Assembly: GCF_001591345.1 (NCBI RefSeq)
Contig: NZ_BCUS01000026.1
Span: 1 to 61,113, forward strand
Direction: 5' to 3'
DNA: 61,113 bases
DNA from: Variovorax boronicumulans NBRC 103145
GTDB taxonomy: Bacteria > Pseudomonadota > Gammaproteobacteria > Burkholderiales > Burkholderiaceae_C
Made by a program: the position numbers and the translations under genes. The notes under the pieces were generated by a model. That model was not told the origin of the DNA, did no database searches, and saw only the letters and a list, made by a program, of their open reading frames with translations. Below, piece after piece: positions 43,588 through 52,495 of this stretch. Numbering within the stretch: the first letter of the stretch is position 1; the number at the start of each line of letters is the position of its first letter.

Positions 43588-44199
43588 ATGATGGTCTTGT
43601 ATTCAGGAACGACCTGCCCCTTCTCCCACCGCTGCCGCTTCGTGTTGTTCGAAAAGGGCATGGACTTCGAGATCCGCGACGTCGATCTCTATAACAAGCC
43701 CGAAGACATCAGCGTGATGAATCCGTACGGCCAGGTGCCGATCCTGGTCGAGCGCGACCTGATCCTGTACGAGTCGAACATCATCAACGAGTACATCGAC
43801 GAGCGCTTCCCGCATCCGCAGCTGATGCCCGGCGACCCGGTTGACCGCGCCCGCGTGCGCCTGTTCCTGCTCAACTTCGAGAAGGAACTGTTCGTGCACG
43901 TCGCCACGCTCGAGAACCGCACCGCCAAGGGCAACGAGAAGGCGCTCGAAAAGGCCCGCTCGCACATCCGCGACCGCCTCACGCAACTCGCGCCCGTGTT
44001 CCTCAAGAACAAGTACATGCTGGGCGACAACTTCTCGATGCTCGACGTGGCCATCGCACCGCTGCTCTGGCGCCTCGACTACTACGGCATCGACCTGAGC
44101 AAGAACGCGGCACCGCTGCTGAAGTACGCCGAGCGCATCTTCTCGCGCCCGGCCTACATCGAAGCACTGACGCCTTCCGAAAAGGTCATGCGAAAGTAA
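43588..44199 (+). CDS. sspA: Stringent starvation protein A, glutathione S-transferase fold
   Basis: This 203-residue GST-like protein has an N-terminal thioredoxin domain (VLYSGTTCPFSHRCRFVL, then NPYGQVPILVERDL) and an all-helical C-terminal domain (DNFSMLDVAIAPLLWRLDYYG). In proteobacteria SspA binds RNA polymerase and modulates transcription under starvation and acid stress and in phage growth. It is followed 41 bp on by sspB, the conserved order in beta- and gammaproteobacteria. Confidence 0.93.
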   Translation: MMVLYSGTTCPFSHRCRFVLFEKGMDFEIRDVDLYNKPEDISVMNPYGQVPILVERDLILYESNIINEYIDERFPHPQLMPGDPVDRARVRLFLLNFEKELFVHVATLENRTAKGNEKALEKARSHIRDRLTQLAPVFLKNKYMLGDNFSMLDVAIAPLLWRLDYYGIDLSKNAAPLLKYAERIFSRPAYIEALTPSEKVMRK

Positions 44200-44240
44200 G
44201 TAAGCTGCGTGCTTGCTTCCTTCGTTTTTCGCCGCCTTTC

Positions 44241-44819
44241 ATGATCAACGCGCTCGAGTCCTCTTCCACCCGCCCGTACCTCATCCGGGCGCTGTACGAG
44301 TGGTGCACCGACAACGGGTTCACGCCCTATGTCGCGGTGCTGGTCGACGACACCGTCCAGGTGCCGCGCGAGTACGTGAAGAACGGCGAGATCGTGCTGA
44401 ACATCAGCTTCGACGCGACCAGCTCGCTGAAGCTGGGCAATGACTTCATCGAGTTCAAGGCCCGCTTCGCCGGCACGGCGCGCGAGATCAGCGTGCCGGT
44501 CGGCCGCGTGATCGCGATCTACGCCCGTGAGAACGGACAGGGCATGGCGTTCCCGGCCCCCGTGCCGACCGCCACCACGTCCGACGATGGCGATGACGCC
44601 ACCACGGCCGCGGCTTCGCCGAACAGCGCGCCGCGCATGCCGCTGCGCGATGCCTCGCGCGGCACCGAGGGCGACGCCAGCAAGGTGTTCCACCTGGTGA
44701 CGGGCGAAGAGGGCGACGAGACGGTCGACGCCGGCTCGGCGCCTTCCGACCCGACCGACGAGCCACCGCGCCCGCCGGCCGGTGGCGGCGCCCGGCCGTC
44801 GCTCAAGCGCGTCAAGTGA
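44241..44819 (+). CDS. sspB: ClpXP adaptor / stringent starvation protein B
   Basis: This 192-residue protein has the conserved SspB fold in residues 1-115 (STRPYLIRALYEWCTDNGFTPY, VLNISFDATSSLKLGNDFI and ISVPVGRVIAIYARENGQGM). A long acidic, Pro/Ala-rich linker ends in the basic SLKRVK tail that docks on the ClpX N-domain. It delivers ssrA-tagged proteins to ClpXP. Its linker is longer than in E. coli SspB (165 residues). Confidence 0.94.
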   Translation: MINALESSSTRPYLIRALYEWCTDNGFTPYVAVLVDDTVQVPREYVKNGEIVLNISFDATSSLKLGNDFIEFKARFAGTAREISVPVGRVIAIYARENGQGMAFPAPVPTATTSDDGDDATTAAASPNSAPRMPLRDASRGTEGDASKVFHLVTGEEGDETVDAGSAPSDPTDEPPRPPAGGGARPSLKRVK

Positions 44820-44878
44820 CGACGCGGTCGGCTCCAAAGCCGGCCGCTTAGAATCGTCGCCAGCACTGCTTTCTTTCA

Positions 44879-44954
44879 GCCGCTTTAGCTCAATTGGTAG
44901 AGCACCCGCCTTGTAAGCGGAAGGTCGTCAGTTCGATTCCGACAAGCGGCACCA
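44879..44954 (+). tRNA. tRNA-Thr (anticodon TGT)
   Basis: A full cloverleaf: acceptor GCCGCTT (44879-44885) with AAGCGGC (44944-44950), discriminator A and encoded CCA (44952-44954). The D-arm is AGCTC...GAGC, the anticodon loop CTTGTAA gives TGT (Thr), and the T-arm contains GTTCGATTCC. A terminator follows seven bases later. Confidence 0.97.
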
Positions 44955-44960
44955 ATCAAA

Positions 44961-44996
44961 AAAGCCCGACAACGTCCTGCGTTGCCGGGCTTTTTC
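44961..44996 (+). terminator. Rho-independent terminator after tRNA-Thr
   Basis: Arms AAAGCCCGACAACG (44961-44974) and CGTTGCCGGGCTTT (44980-44993) pair with one A-C mismatch around a 5-nt loop and run into TTTTTC. It also lies about 65 bp past the end of the minus-strand methyltransferase gene. Confidence 0.9.
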
Positions 44997-45059
44997 TTTG
45001 TCTCCGTCGACCTGTCCGGCGGTCCGGACCGGCCGCAGAAGCCGACGGAACGCCGCGGA

Positions 45060-45875
45060 TCAGCCCACCTCCACCGTCACCCGCAGGAACGTCGCGGCGA
45101 TCAGGCAGGTGTTGGGGTACTGGCTCTGGTTCTGGCTCTGGAACAGCGTCACCAGTTCCGCACGCAGGTCGTCGGTGCGCCCCGCCTGGGCTGCCGCGTC
45201 GAATGCGTTCATGGTCGGGCCGTAGAACTGCCGAAAGGTGTCGACGAACTCTGCCGGTGAACCCTTGAAGTCGAAGATGTAGCTGTCGCGTTCCCAGCTG
45301 ATGGCCTCCGAAGCAACGCCCGCCGCGCCAAAGCGCTCGATGATGTTCGGGGTCGAGCCCCAGCCCATCGGGCTCACGAAACCCTCGGGCGGCGGGGGCG
45401 CATACGACGAGCTGATCTTCAGGATCTGCGCCACCAGCGTGGGGTCGTTCGGGATCCAGTTGCCCATGAGGATGCGGCCGCCCGGGCGCGTGACTCGCAC
45501 CATCTCCCGTGCCACGTCGAAGGGCTTGGGCGCGAACATGGCGCCGAACATGCTGATGACGAGGTCGAAGGACTTGTTCTCCAGCCGCAGCTCGCAGGCG
45601 TCCCCTTCCTCGAACCGGCAGCTGGCCGACAGCCCGGCCTGGGCCGCCCGCCGGTTGCCCGCGGCGACCAGGTTGGCGGCGATGTCCACGCCCAGCACCT
45701 GCGCGCCGAGCTTGGCGGCCGGGATGGCGGTGTTGCCGTCGCCGCAGCCGAGGTCCAGCACCTTCATGCCGGGCGTGATGTGCGCGTGCCGCACGACGTC
45801 TTCACCGCTCTCGCGCATGCTCTCGGCGATGCGGGTGAAGTCGCCTTTCTCCCAGAGGGCCTTGTTCGGGTTCAT
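45060..45875 (-). CDS. SAM-dependent class I methyltransferase
   Basis: This 271-residue enzyme has a clear SAM-binding motif I (VLDLGCGDGNTAIPAA), the acidic end of motif II (LGVDIAANL) and the motif III/IV region FDLVISMFGAMFAPKPFDVAREMVRV. It resembles the UbiE/ubiquinone-type small-molecule methyltransferases. The substrate is unknown. ATG 45875 overlaps the stop of the upstream cupin gene (ATGA), so the two are made together and probably act on the same compound or respond to the same signal. Confidence 0.88.
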   Translation of the reverse strand: MNPNKALWEKGDFTRIAESMRESGEDVVRHAHITPGMKVLDLGCGDGNTAIPAAKLGAQVLGVDIAANLVAAGNRRAAQAGLSASCRFEEGDACELRLENKSFDLVISMFGAMFAPKPFDVAREMVRVTRPGGRILMGNWIPNDPTLVAQILKISSSYAPPPPEGFVSPMGWGSTPNIIERFGAAGVASEAISWERDSYIFDFKGSPAEFVDTFRQFYGPTMNAFDAAAQAGRTDDLRAELVTLFQSQNQSQYPNTCLIAATFLRVTVEVG

Positions 45876-46261
45876 GACTTCACCTTCTCGATCATGTGGT
45901 CGATCACGTGCGTGTGCTCGTGTTGCGGGCTGAACATCACGATCTCCGCGTCGGCGTCGACCTTGACGTTGTGGCCAGGCGGCCAATAGAACAGGTCGTT
46001 GGTCTGGACGGTCTCCTGCTCCCCGGCGTCGTCGGTGGTGGTGATCTGGCCCTTGAGCACGAACCCCCAGTGCGGGCACTGGCAGGAGTTGTGGTTGTTC
46101 AGGCCCTGGAAGAGCGGCGTCGTGTCGACGCCCGCCGATAGCGTGAAGTACTCGCCGCTGATCTTGCTGTAGCCGGTCGCGTCGCCGAAATTCAGACGCT
46201 GCCGGATCAGGGCACCGGGAATTTCCATCTTCACGTCGACTGCGTCTTTTGCGATATGCAT
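45872..46261 (-). CDS. Small cupin-domain protein
   Basis: This 129-residue protein is a single cupin barrel: the metal-binding motif 1 region is degenerate (NNHNSCQCPHWGFVLKG) and motif 2 reads FYWPPGHNVKVDADAE. It ends in a His-rich HEHTHVIDHMIE, so a metal site is likely though not canonical. It may be an enzyme or a ligand sensor; the substrate is unknown. ATG 46261 has AAGGAG exactly six bases upstream. It is the first gene of a two-gene operon divergent from the large regulator, with 141 bp between the starts. Confidence 0.82.
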   Translation of the reverse strand: MHIAKDAVDVKMEIPGALIRQRLNFGDATGYSKISGEYFTLSAGVDTTPLFQGLNNHNSCQCPHWGFVLKGQITTTDDAGEQETVQTNDLFYWPPGHNVKVDADAEIVMFSPQHEHTHVIDHMIEKVKS

Positions 46262-46402
46262 GAGGTACTCCTTGAGGGTCCGCGGGCGCGAGGGTGATGC
46301 GTCTATTCGTTGCACCCGCCAGATTCGATAGACGGCATACTGATGCTCCACGCTTGGCGTTCCTGAAACGTTCCCGGCCCGTGCCGGTGGAAAGGAATCG
46401 CG

Positions 46403-49400
46403 ATGTCGCCCCCACCGACTCCGTCGTCCGAAGCCGTGTCCATCCGGCTGCTGGGCCCGTTCCACCTGAGCGTGGCCGGCGACGACCCGCAGATTCCACC
46501 AGTGCCGCTGACCCGGCGCGCCGCCGAGCTGCTGCAGCTGCTGGCGCTGCAGCCCGGACGTAGCTTGGCGAACGAGCAGGTGGTGGAGGCCCTGTGGCCG
46601 CACCTGGACCCCGACGCGGGCAGCGCCAACCTGCGCAAGGCCGCACACCACGCGCGCCAGTTCATCGGCCAGCCCGACGCCCTGGTGCTGCGAGGCGGCC
46701 GGGTCTTCCTGCTGCCCGACCATGCGGTGGCGTGCGACGCCGAGCAGTTCGAACGCGCAGCGGACGAGGCCCTGCGCAGCGGCGATCCGCAGGCCTGCAA
46801 GGCGGCCGCACAGCTCTACGGTGGCGACCTCCTGCCGGACGCCCGCTACGAAGCCTGGACCGAGGCGCCGCGCCAGCGGTTGCGCGACAAGTTCCTGCGG
46901 CTGCTGCGCCAGACCGGCGACCTGGAACGGCTGGTGCGCGAAGACCCCACCGACGAGGCGGCCCATGTCCAGCTGATGCGCGAGGAACTGGCGGCCGGGC
47001 GACGCTCTTCGGCGCTGCGCTGGTACGGCCACCTGCGCGACCATCTGCAGCAGACCCTGGGCATGCGCCCCGGCCCGTCGGCCGAGGCGCTGTACCGCGA
47101 ATGCGTGGCGGGCCTGGAAGGCGCCGCGCCGCGTTTCGTCGGCCGTGCCATGGAGCTGGTGCGCGTCCTGGGGTGGCTGCGCGCCAGCCTCGCGGGCCGG
47201 CCGGGGGGCGCGGTGGTGCGCGCGCCGGCGGGCATGGGCAAGACCGCGTTCTGCCGCCGCGTCGCCGAAGAAGCGCGGGGCCTGGGCTGGCAGGTGCGCT
47301 CGTTGCAGGCCGGCGACTGGACCCGGCCCTACGGCATCGCGGCCGACCTGGTGGAGCCCTTGCTTGGCGAACTGCCCGACGCGGCGCAGGCCATCGGTGC
47401 GCACGCCCAGGCCGTGCTGGCGCAGATGACCACCCCGGGCGACGTGAAGCCGCTGGCCCTGCCGCTCGGGCGCCACCAGATGGTGGGCGCCGTGCGCCGG
47501 CTGCTGCTGGCCACCGCCGCGCAAAAGCCGGTGCTGCTCATCGTCGACGATGCGCACGCGGCGGACGATGCGAGCGCCCAGGCGCTGACGCAACTGGCGG
47601 CGAGCGGCCCCCCGGTGTTCGTGCTGCTCGCATGCCGGCACGCGCTGCCGCCGCTGCTGGATCGGAACACCTCGCGCCTGCAGCGTGCCGGCCAGCTGGA
47701 AGCCCTTGAACTGGGACCGCTGTCCGAGGAAGAAGCGGCGCTGCTCGCGGCCCGTTCGGCCGACGCACCGATGACAGGCGAGGCCGCCACCGCCATCGCC
47801 CGTCGTGCCGAAGGCCTGCCGTTTGCGGTGGTCGAGCTCGCGCGCGGTGCGGCCACCTCAGACGGCGCCACGGCGGTGATGTCCCGCAGCCTGTCGTCGG
47901 CCCTGGCCGAACGCCTGTGCGACCTGGACCCCGGCACGACGGAGGCCGTGCGCCGGTTGGCGCTGTCGGCCGAAGATTTCGACGTGGCCACGGCCGTGGC
48001 CCTGGCCGCCGACGAAGGCCACGACGCGTTGGCGCGGCTCGACCAGGCGCTGGCCGCGGGCGTGCTGGTGGTGGCCGATGGCCGCTACCGCTTCCGCCAC
48101 GCACTCGTGCGGGACGCGCTGGTCGAAGGCATCCCGCCGCACCGGCGTGTGCTGTGGCATCGCGACGTGGCGGCGCGGCTCGCGCAGGGCGGTGCGGCAC
48201 CGGGCCTGGTGGGCCATCACTGGCTTGCCGCGGGCGATGCCGAGCGGGCGATGCCGTGTGCGCTGGCGGCTGCGCGCCAGGCCTTTCGCCTCGGCGCCTA
48301 CGAGGACGTGTTGCGCCATGTCGAGCCGCTGCTCGCGCACCGGGCGGCGCAGCCGGAAGCTTTGGCGCTGCGTGCGGAGTCCCTGGACGCGCTGGGCCGG
48401 CCCGGCACGTTGGCCGCCTACGATGCGGCCGCCGCCGTTGCTCCGGAGGCGCTGTCCCACGAACTGCGCGCCAAGCGGGCCCTGGCGCAAGTGAAGATGA
48501 GCGACCCGCCCGGAGCCCTGCAGTACCTGAAGGATGTGCACCCCACCACGGTGGCGGGGCGCCTCGCCGAAGCGCTGGCGTACAGCGGCGCGGCGGCCCT
48601 GGGCTTCGGGGACCCCGCCGAAGGCACGCGCCGGTCGGCCGAAGTGCGCCGGATCGCCTTGGAGACCGGTGACGAAGGCACGCTCGTGATCGCCTCCTGG
48701 TCGCAGGCGGCGGCGGCGCACGCGCGCGGCGACCTGCACGGCAGCGTGTGGGCCGACCTCAAGGAGACGAGCCACCTGCCGCAGCTGGCGGTGCGCGTGT
48801 TCGACGGCCATCTGTGCATCACGCAGCGCTTCCTGTACGGCTCGCGGCCGTACGCCGAGGTCATCGCATTCGCCGATGCGCTGGCCACGGAAGCGCAGCG
48901 GCTGGGCGCGGCGCGCGGGCATGCGTTCGCGGTCACGCTGCGCGGCGAGGCCTGGCTGCTCAGCGGCCAGCTCGACGCCGCCGAGCAGGACCTCGTGGCC
49001 GGCGGGCGCATGCACCGCGCGATCGGCGGCGCGACGGGCGAAGCACTGTCGCTGCAGCGCCGCTCGGAACTGGCGATCTACCGCGGGCAGATGGACCGGG
49101 CGCGCGGCCTGCTCGACGAAGCGCTCGACGTCGCGCGCCAGTCCGACGTCGGCTTCCACCTGCTGGACCGTATCTACGGCACCCGCATCGCAATGGCCAC
49201 GCAGCCCGACGCCGCGCTGGGCGTGCTGGAGGAGGCCGAGGCCAACGTGCGCGGCCCGTTGGAAAGCTGCCCCGGCTGCCGCATCACCTTCGCCATCCCG
49301 GCCACCATCGCGGCCGCGAGAGCGCACGAACTGGACCTGGCGGCCAGCCACCAACAGCAATCCGAATACCTGGCCAACGTGGTGATGAAGCTGCCGGCCT

Positions 49401-49552
49401 GGTACGCGTCGCTGCACGAGGCGCAGGCCCACATCGAACGGGCCTCGGGCCGTGTCGCTGCTGCGCGCGAAGGCTTCGCCGCGGCGGCGCGGGAGTTCCA
49501 CGCCTGCGGCCATGCGCTGGACGCCGCGCGCTGCCGGGAGTTGGCCAGCTAG
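46403..49552 (+). CDS. SARP/BTAD-type STAND transcriptional regulator
   Basis: This 1049-residue multidomain regulator has an N-terminal OmpR-like winged helix (VSIRLLGPFHLSV to about residue 95), a bacterial transcriptional activation (BTAD) domain to about 245, and a P-loop ATPase with Walker A PAGMGKTA (about 275) and Walker B VLLIVDDAH (about 376). A long TPR-like C-terminal half follows. This layout is typical of actinobacterial SARP/AfsR-like activators and of similar proteins in some soil betaproteobacteria. Its ligand is unknown. It probably controls the divergent cupin-methyltransferase operon. The ribosome site AAAGGA lies six bases before ATG 46403. Confidence 0.88.
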   Translation: MSPPPTPSSEAVSIRLLGPFHLSVAGDDPQIPPVPLTRRAAELLQLLALQPGRSLANEQVVEALWPHLDPDAGSANLRKAAHHARQFIGQPDALVLRGGRVFLLPDHAVACDAEQFERAADEALRSGDPQACKAAAQLYGGDLLPDARYEAWTEAPRQRLRDKFLRLLRQTGDLERLVREDPTDEAAHVQLMREELAAGRRSSALRWYGHLRDHLQQTLGMRPGPSAEALYRECVAGLEGAAPRFVGRAMELVRVLGWLRASLAGRPGGAVVRAPAGMGKTAFCRRVAEEARGLGWQVRSLQAGDWTRPYGIAADLVEPLLGELPDAAQAIGAHAQAVLAQMTTPGDVKPLALPLGRHQMVGAVRRLLLATAAQKPVLLIVDDAHAADDASAQALTQLAASGPPVFVLLACRHALPPLLDRNTSRLQRAGQLEALELGPLSEEEAALLAARSADAPMTGEAATAIARRAEGLPFAVVELARGAATSDGATAVMSRSLSSALAERLCDLDPGTTEAVRRLALSAEDFDVATAVALAADEGHDALARLDQALAAGVLVVADGRYRFRHALVRDALVEGIPPHRRVLWHRDVAARLAQGGAAPGLVGHHWLAAGDAERAMPCALAAARQAFRLGAYEDVLRHVEPLLAHRAAQPEALALRAESLDALGRPGTLAAYDAAAAVAPEALSHELRAKRALAQVKMSDPPGALQYLKDVHPTTVAGRLAEALAYSGAAALGFGDPAEGTRRSAEVRRIALETGDEGTLVIASWSQAAAAHARGDLHGSVWADLKETSHLPQLAVRVFDGHLCITQRFLYGSRPYAEVIAFADALATEAQRLGAARGHAFAVTLRGEAWLLSGQLDAAEQDLVAGGRMHRAIGGATGEALSLQRRSELAIYRGQMDRARGLLDEALDVARQSDVGFHLLDRIYGTRIAMATQPDAALGVLEEAEANVRGPLESCPGCRITFAIPATIAAARAHELDLAASHQQQSEYLANVVMKLPAWYASLHEAQAHIERASGRVAAAREGFAAAAREFHACGHALDAARCRELAS

Positions 49553-49693
49553 GAAGTCCGCGCGGCACCGGCGTGACGAGCGGCGGATGCCCTGGCAGAT
49601 GGCCCGGCGACGCCCCTCAATACCGCTGTCAGGTGCCTTTCAGCGGGGGCGCAAACATCAGAGAGACGCTGCGCCGCCTGAGCCAGGCCGGTC

Positions 49694-50041
49694 TCACGCC
49701 TTGCGCACGAATTCCGACTTCAGCTTCATCGCGCCAATGCCATCGATCTTGCAATCGATGTCGTGATCGCCATCGATCAGGCGGATGTTCTTCGCCTTGG
49801 TGCCGACCTTCACGACCAGCGACGAGCCCTTGACCTTGAGGTCCTTGATGACGGTGACGGTGTCGCCGTCGCTCAGCACGTTGCCGACCGAATCCTTGAT
49901 GACCCGCCCCTCATCGGCCGCGCTTTCGGCGGCTTCGCCCGAGGCGGACCATTCGTGAGCGCATTCGGGGCAGACAAGGTTGAGGCCATCTTCGTAGGTG
50001 AATTCCGAATGGCATTGGGGGCAAGGGGGCAGGGTGCTCAC
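49694..50041 (-). CDS. yjdM: PhnA/YjdM-family zinc-ribbon protein
   Basis: This 115-residue protein has an N-terminal zinc ribbon ([21 protein letters not shown]) and the conserved C-terminal domain [19 protein letters not shown]...[19 protein letters not shown]. It matches YjdM (formerly PhnA). The old phosphonate name is historical: no phn genes are nearby, and the function is not well established. Confidence 0.93.
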   Translation of the reverse strand: MSTLPPCPQCHSEFTYEDGLNLVCPECAHEWSASGEAAESAADEGRVIKDSVGNVLSDGDTVTVIKDLKVKGSSLVVKVGTKAKNIRLIDGDHDIDCKIDGIGAMKLKSEFVRKA

Positions 50042-50130
50042 GGCGGTAGGTAGGGTCCGTATCGGTTGAAGGACGTGGATACTAGCCTGCCCTCATGGAC
50101 GCAGGTCCTGTTCCTGTTGGCCGCAGCGGC

Positions 50131-50724
50131 TCAATCCAAGGTGTCGAAGAGCCGGAAGATCCACGACAGCTGGTAAGCCAGCGTGCCCGCGACGAAGGCC
50201 GTGTGAAAGCGTGGGTTGGCGGAGCGGGCCGCCGCGATGCACAGGCCCACGAGGATGGGCGTGCGGATGAGGTACTCCATCGCAAAGCGGGCGAAGTGCG
50301 CCTCGCCCTTGATCAGCGTGTCGACCACGTCGAGCAGGTAGGTGGCGGCCAGCAAGCCGAAGAACCACGCGCGGCGGGCGTAGAAGTAGTCGCGGTAGCT
50401 CGCGTAGTCCTGCATGCTGTCGGGAAAGAGCAGCGCGCACAGCAGGAACAGCAGGATCGCGTAGCTGACGATGAAGGCGTAGGTGCCGAAGGTCCAGCTG
50501 TCGATCTGGTACAGGCCGAACTCCCACCACCAGAAATGCACCAGGGCCAGCAGCACCGAGGCGACCCAGGCCAGGTGCACGGCGTAGAGCCGGTACTGCG
50601 TCGGGTGCTGCACGATGCGCGCGACGCCCGACAACAGCCGGGTGACGCCCAGTCCGATGACCATGCCCATCACGACGCGGATGTGCGGAAAGATGTCGTG
50701 GGCCGAGATGGCTTCTTGCTGCAT
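50131..50724 (-). CDS. Uncharacterised membrane protein
   Basis: This 197-residue protein has about five hydrophobic segments (near residues 15-35, 45-65, 75-100, 115-135 and 145-165) and many aromatic residues (VHFWWWEFGLYQ, YASYRDYFYARRAWFFG). I do not recognise the family. ATG 50724 starts directly before AISAHDIFPHIRVVMG; the frame continues upstream without support. It is transcribed with recJ on the minus strand but 49 bp away, downstream of it. Confidence 0.6.
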   Translation of the reverse strand: MQQEAISAHDIFPHIRVVMGMVIGLGVTRLLSGVARIVQHPTQYRLYAVHLAWVASVLLALVHFWWWEFGLYQIDSWTFGTYAFIVSYAILLFLLCALLFPDSMQDYASYRDYFYARRAWFFGLLAATYLLDVVDTLIKGEAHFARFAMEYLIRTPILVGLCIAAARSANPRFHTAFVAGTLAYQLSWIFRLFDTLD

Positions 50725-50773
50725 GCGAGAGTGCCCGGTCGAATGGATGGGCCTCCAGTCTAGGCCGCCTGCG

Positions 50774-52495
50774 TCACACCTCCGCGCCTTCGACCAGAAA
50801 GCGCAACCGTCGCACCCCTTGCCACTCGTCCGCATCCAGCCGGAACGCCAGCTTCACGCGCGGCGGCAGCGGCTCGGTGTGGCTGAACCAGATCGCGTCG
50901 ATGGGCTGGCCCTGGTGCTTGAGCTTGAGCGCCAGGTGCTTCTCGCCCACCAGCCGCTGCGACACCACCTCGACCTCTTCGCTGAAGGTGGGCGGCGCAA
51001 AGCCCTGGCCCCAGACCTCGCGGTGCAGCGTGTCGACCAGGTCGATGCGCATGTACTCGCGCGCGATGGGCCCGTCGGTCTCGATCTGGCGCGTGAGCGC
51101 GGCCTCGGCCAGCCATTCGCCGGCGACCTGGGCCAGGGCGCGCTCGAAGACGGGAAAGTGCTCGCGCGCCACGGTGCAGCCCGCGGCCATCGCGTGGCCG
51201 CCGAAGCGCAGCAGCACGCCGGGGTGGCGCTTGGCCACGAGGTCGAGTGCGTCGCGCAGGTGAAAGCCCGGGATCGAGCGGCCCGAGCCCTTCAGCTCCT
51301 GCTCCTTGCCCGGCGCCGCGCTGGCCGCGAACACGAAGGTCGGGCGATGGAAGCGGTCCTTGATGCGCGAGGCCACGATGCCCACCACGCCTTCGTGAAA
51401 GTCCGCGCCGAACACGCTGATGGCCGGCGGCGGCGCTTCCACGCCTTCGCCGTCGGCCGCGAACAGCGACTCGGCCAGCAGCAGCGCCTGGTCGCGCATG
51501 CCGCCCTCGATGTCGCGCCGCTCGCGGTTGATGCCGTCGAGCATGCGCGCGAGTTCGTCGGCGCGGCCGGCGTCGTCGGTCAGCAGGCATTCGATGCCCA
51601 GCGTCATGTCGGCCAGCCGGCCGGCCGCGTTGATGCGTGGGCCGAGCGCAAAGCCGAAATCGAAGGTGGTCGCGGCCGAGGCGGTGCGCCCCGCCGCCTT
51701 GAACAGCGCCGCCACGCCGGCCGGCATTGCGCCCGCGCGGATGCGGCGCAGGCCCTGCGCCACGAGGCGGCGGTTGTTGGCGTCGAGCTTCACCACGTCG
51801 GCCACGGTGCCCAGCGCCACCAGCGGCAACAGCGCATCGAGCTTGGGCTGGGTGGCGGTGTCGAACACGCCGCGCGTGCGCAGTTCGGAGCGCAGCGCGA
51901 GCAGCACGTAGAACATCACGCCGACGCCGGCGATGCTCTTGCTTTCGAACTCGCAGCCGGGCTGGTTCGGGTTGACCATCACGTCGGCCAGGGGCAGCTC
52001 GGGGCCGGGCAGGTGATGGTCGGTCACCAGCACCTGCAGGCCGCGCGCCTTGGCGGCGGCCACGCCCTCGACGCTGGCGATGCCGTTGTCGACGGTGATC
52101 AGCATGTCGGCGCCGGCAGCGGCCACGCGCTCGGCGATGGGCGGCGTCAGGCCGTAGCCGTCCACCACGCGGTCGGGCACGAGGTAGCTCACGTGCTTGC
52201 CGCCCAGCAGGCGCAGGCCGCGCACGCCGACCGCGCAGGCGGTGGCGCCGTCGCAGTCGTAGTCGGCCACGATGCACAGGCGCTTGTCCTGCGCGATGGC
52301 ATCGGCCAGCAGCACGGCGGCTTCGCGCGTGCCGCGCAGCGTGTCGGGCGGCAGCAGGCGCGCGAGGCCGTCGTCGAGCTCGTCCTTGCCGCGCACGCCA
52401 CGCGCGGCAAAGAGGCGCGCCAGCAGCGGGTGCACGCCGGCCTGTTCCAGCGCCCAGACGGTGCGCGGCGGGATGTCCCGGGCAATGATCTTCAT
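50774..52495 (-). CDS. recJ: Single-stranded-DNA-specific exonuclease RecJ
   Basis: This 573-residue 5'-3' ssDNA exonuclease of RecFOR recombination and mismatch repair has DHH phosphoesterase motifs: DYDCDGATA (about residue 78), MLITVDNG, VTDHHLPG (about 155), and the DHHA1 region LLRFGGHAMAAGC. A C-terminal OB-like domain follows. ATG 52495 overlaps the stop of the RpfE-type gene (ATGA), so the longer in-frame extension to 52603 is rejected. Confidence 0.95.
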   Translation of the reverse strand: MKIIARDIPPRTVWALEQAGVHPLLARLFAARGVRGKDELDDGLARLLPPDTLRGTREAAVLLADAIAQDKRLCIVADYDCDGATACAVGVRGLRLLGGKHVSYLVPDRVVDGYGLTPPIAERVAAAGADMLITVDNGIASVEGVAAAKARGLQVLVTDHHLPGPELPLADVMVNPNQPGCEFESKSIAGVGVMFYVLLALRSELRTRGVFDTATQPKLDALLPLVALGTVADVVKLDANNRRLVAQGLRRIRAGAMPAGVAALFKAAGRTASAATTFDFGFALGPRINAAGRLADMTLGIECLLTDDAGRADELARMLDGINRERRDIEGGMRDQALLLAESLFAADGEGVEAPPPAISVFGADFHEGVVGIVASRIKDRFHRPTFVFAASAAPGKEQELKGSGRSIPGFHLRDALDLVAKRHPGVLLRFGGHAMAAGCTVAREHFPVFERALAQVAGEWLAEAALTRQIETDGPIAREYMRIDLVDTLHREVWGQGFAPPTFSEEVEVVSQRLVGEKHLALKLKHQGQPIDAIWFSHTEPLPPRVKLAFRLDADEWQGVRRLRFLVEGAEV

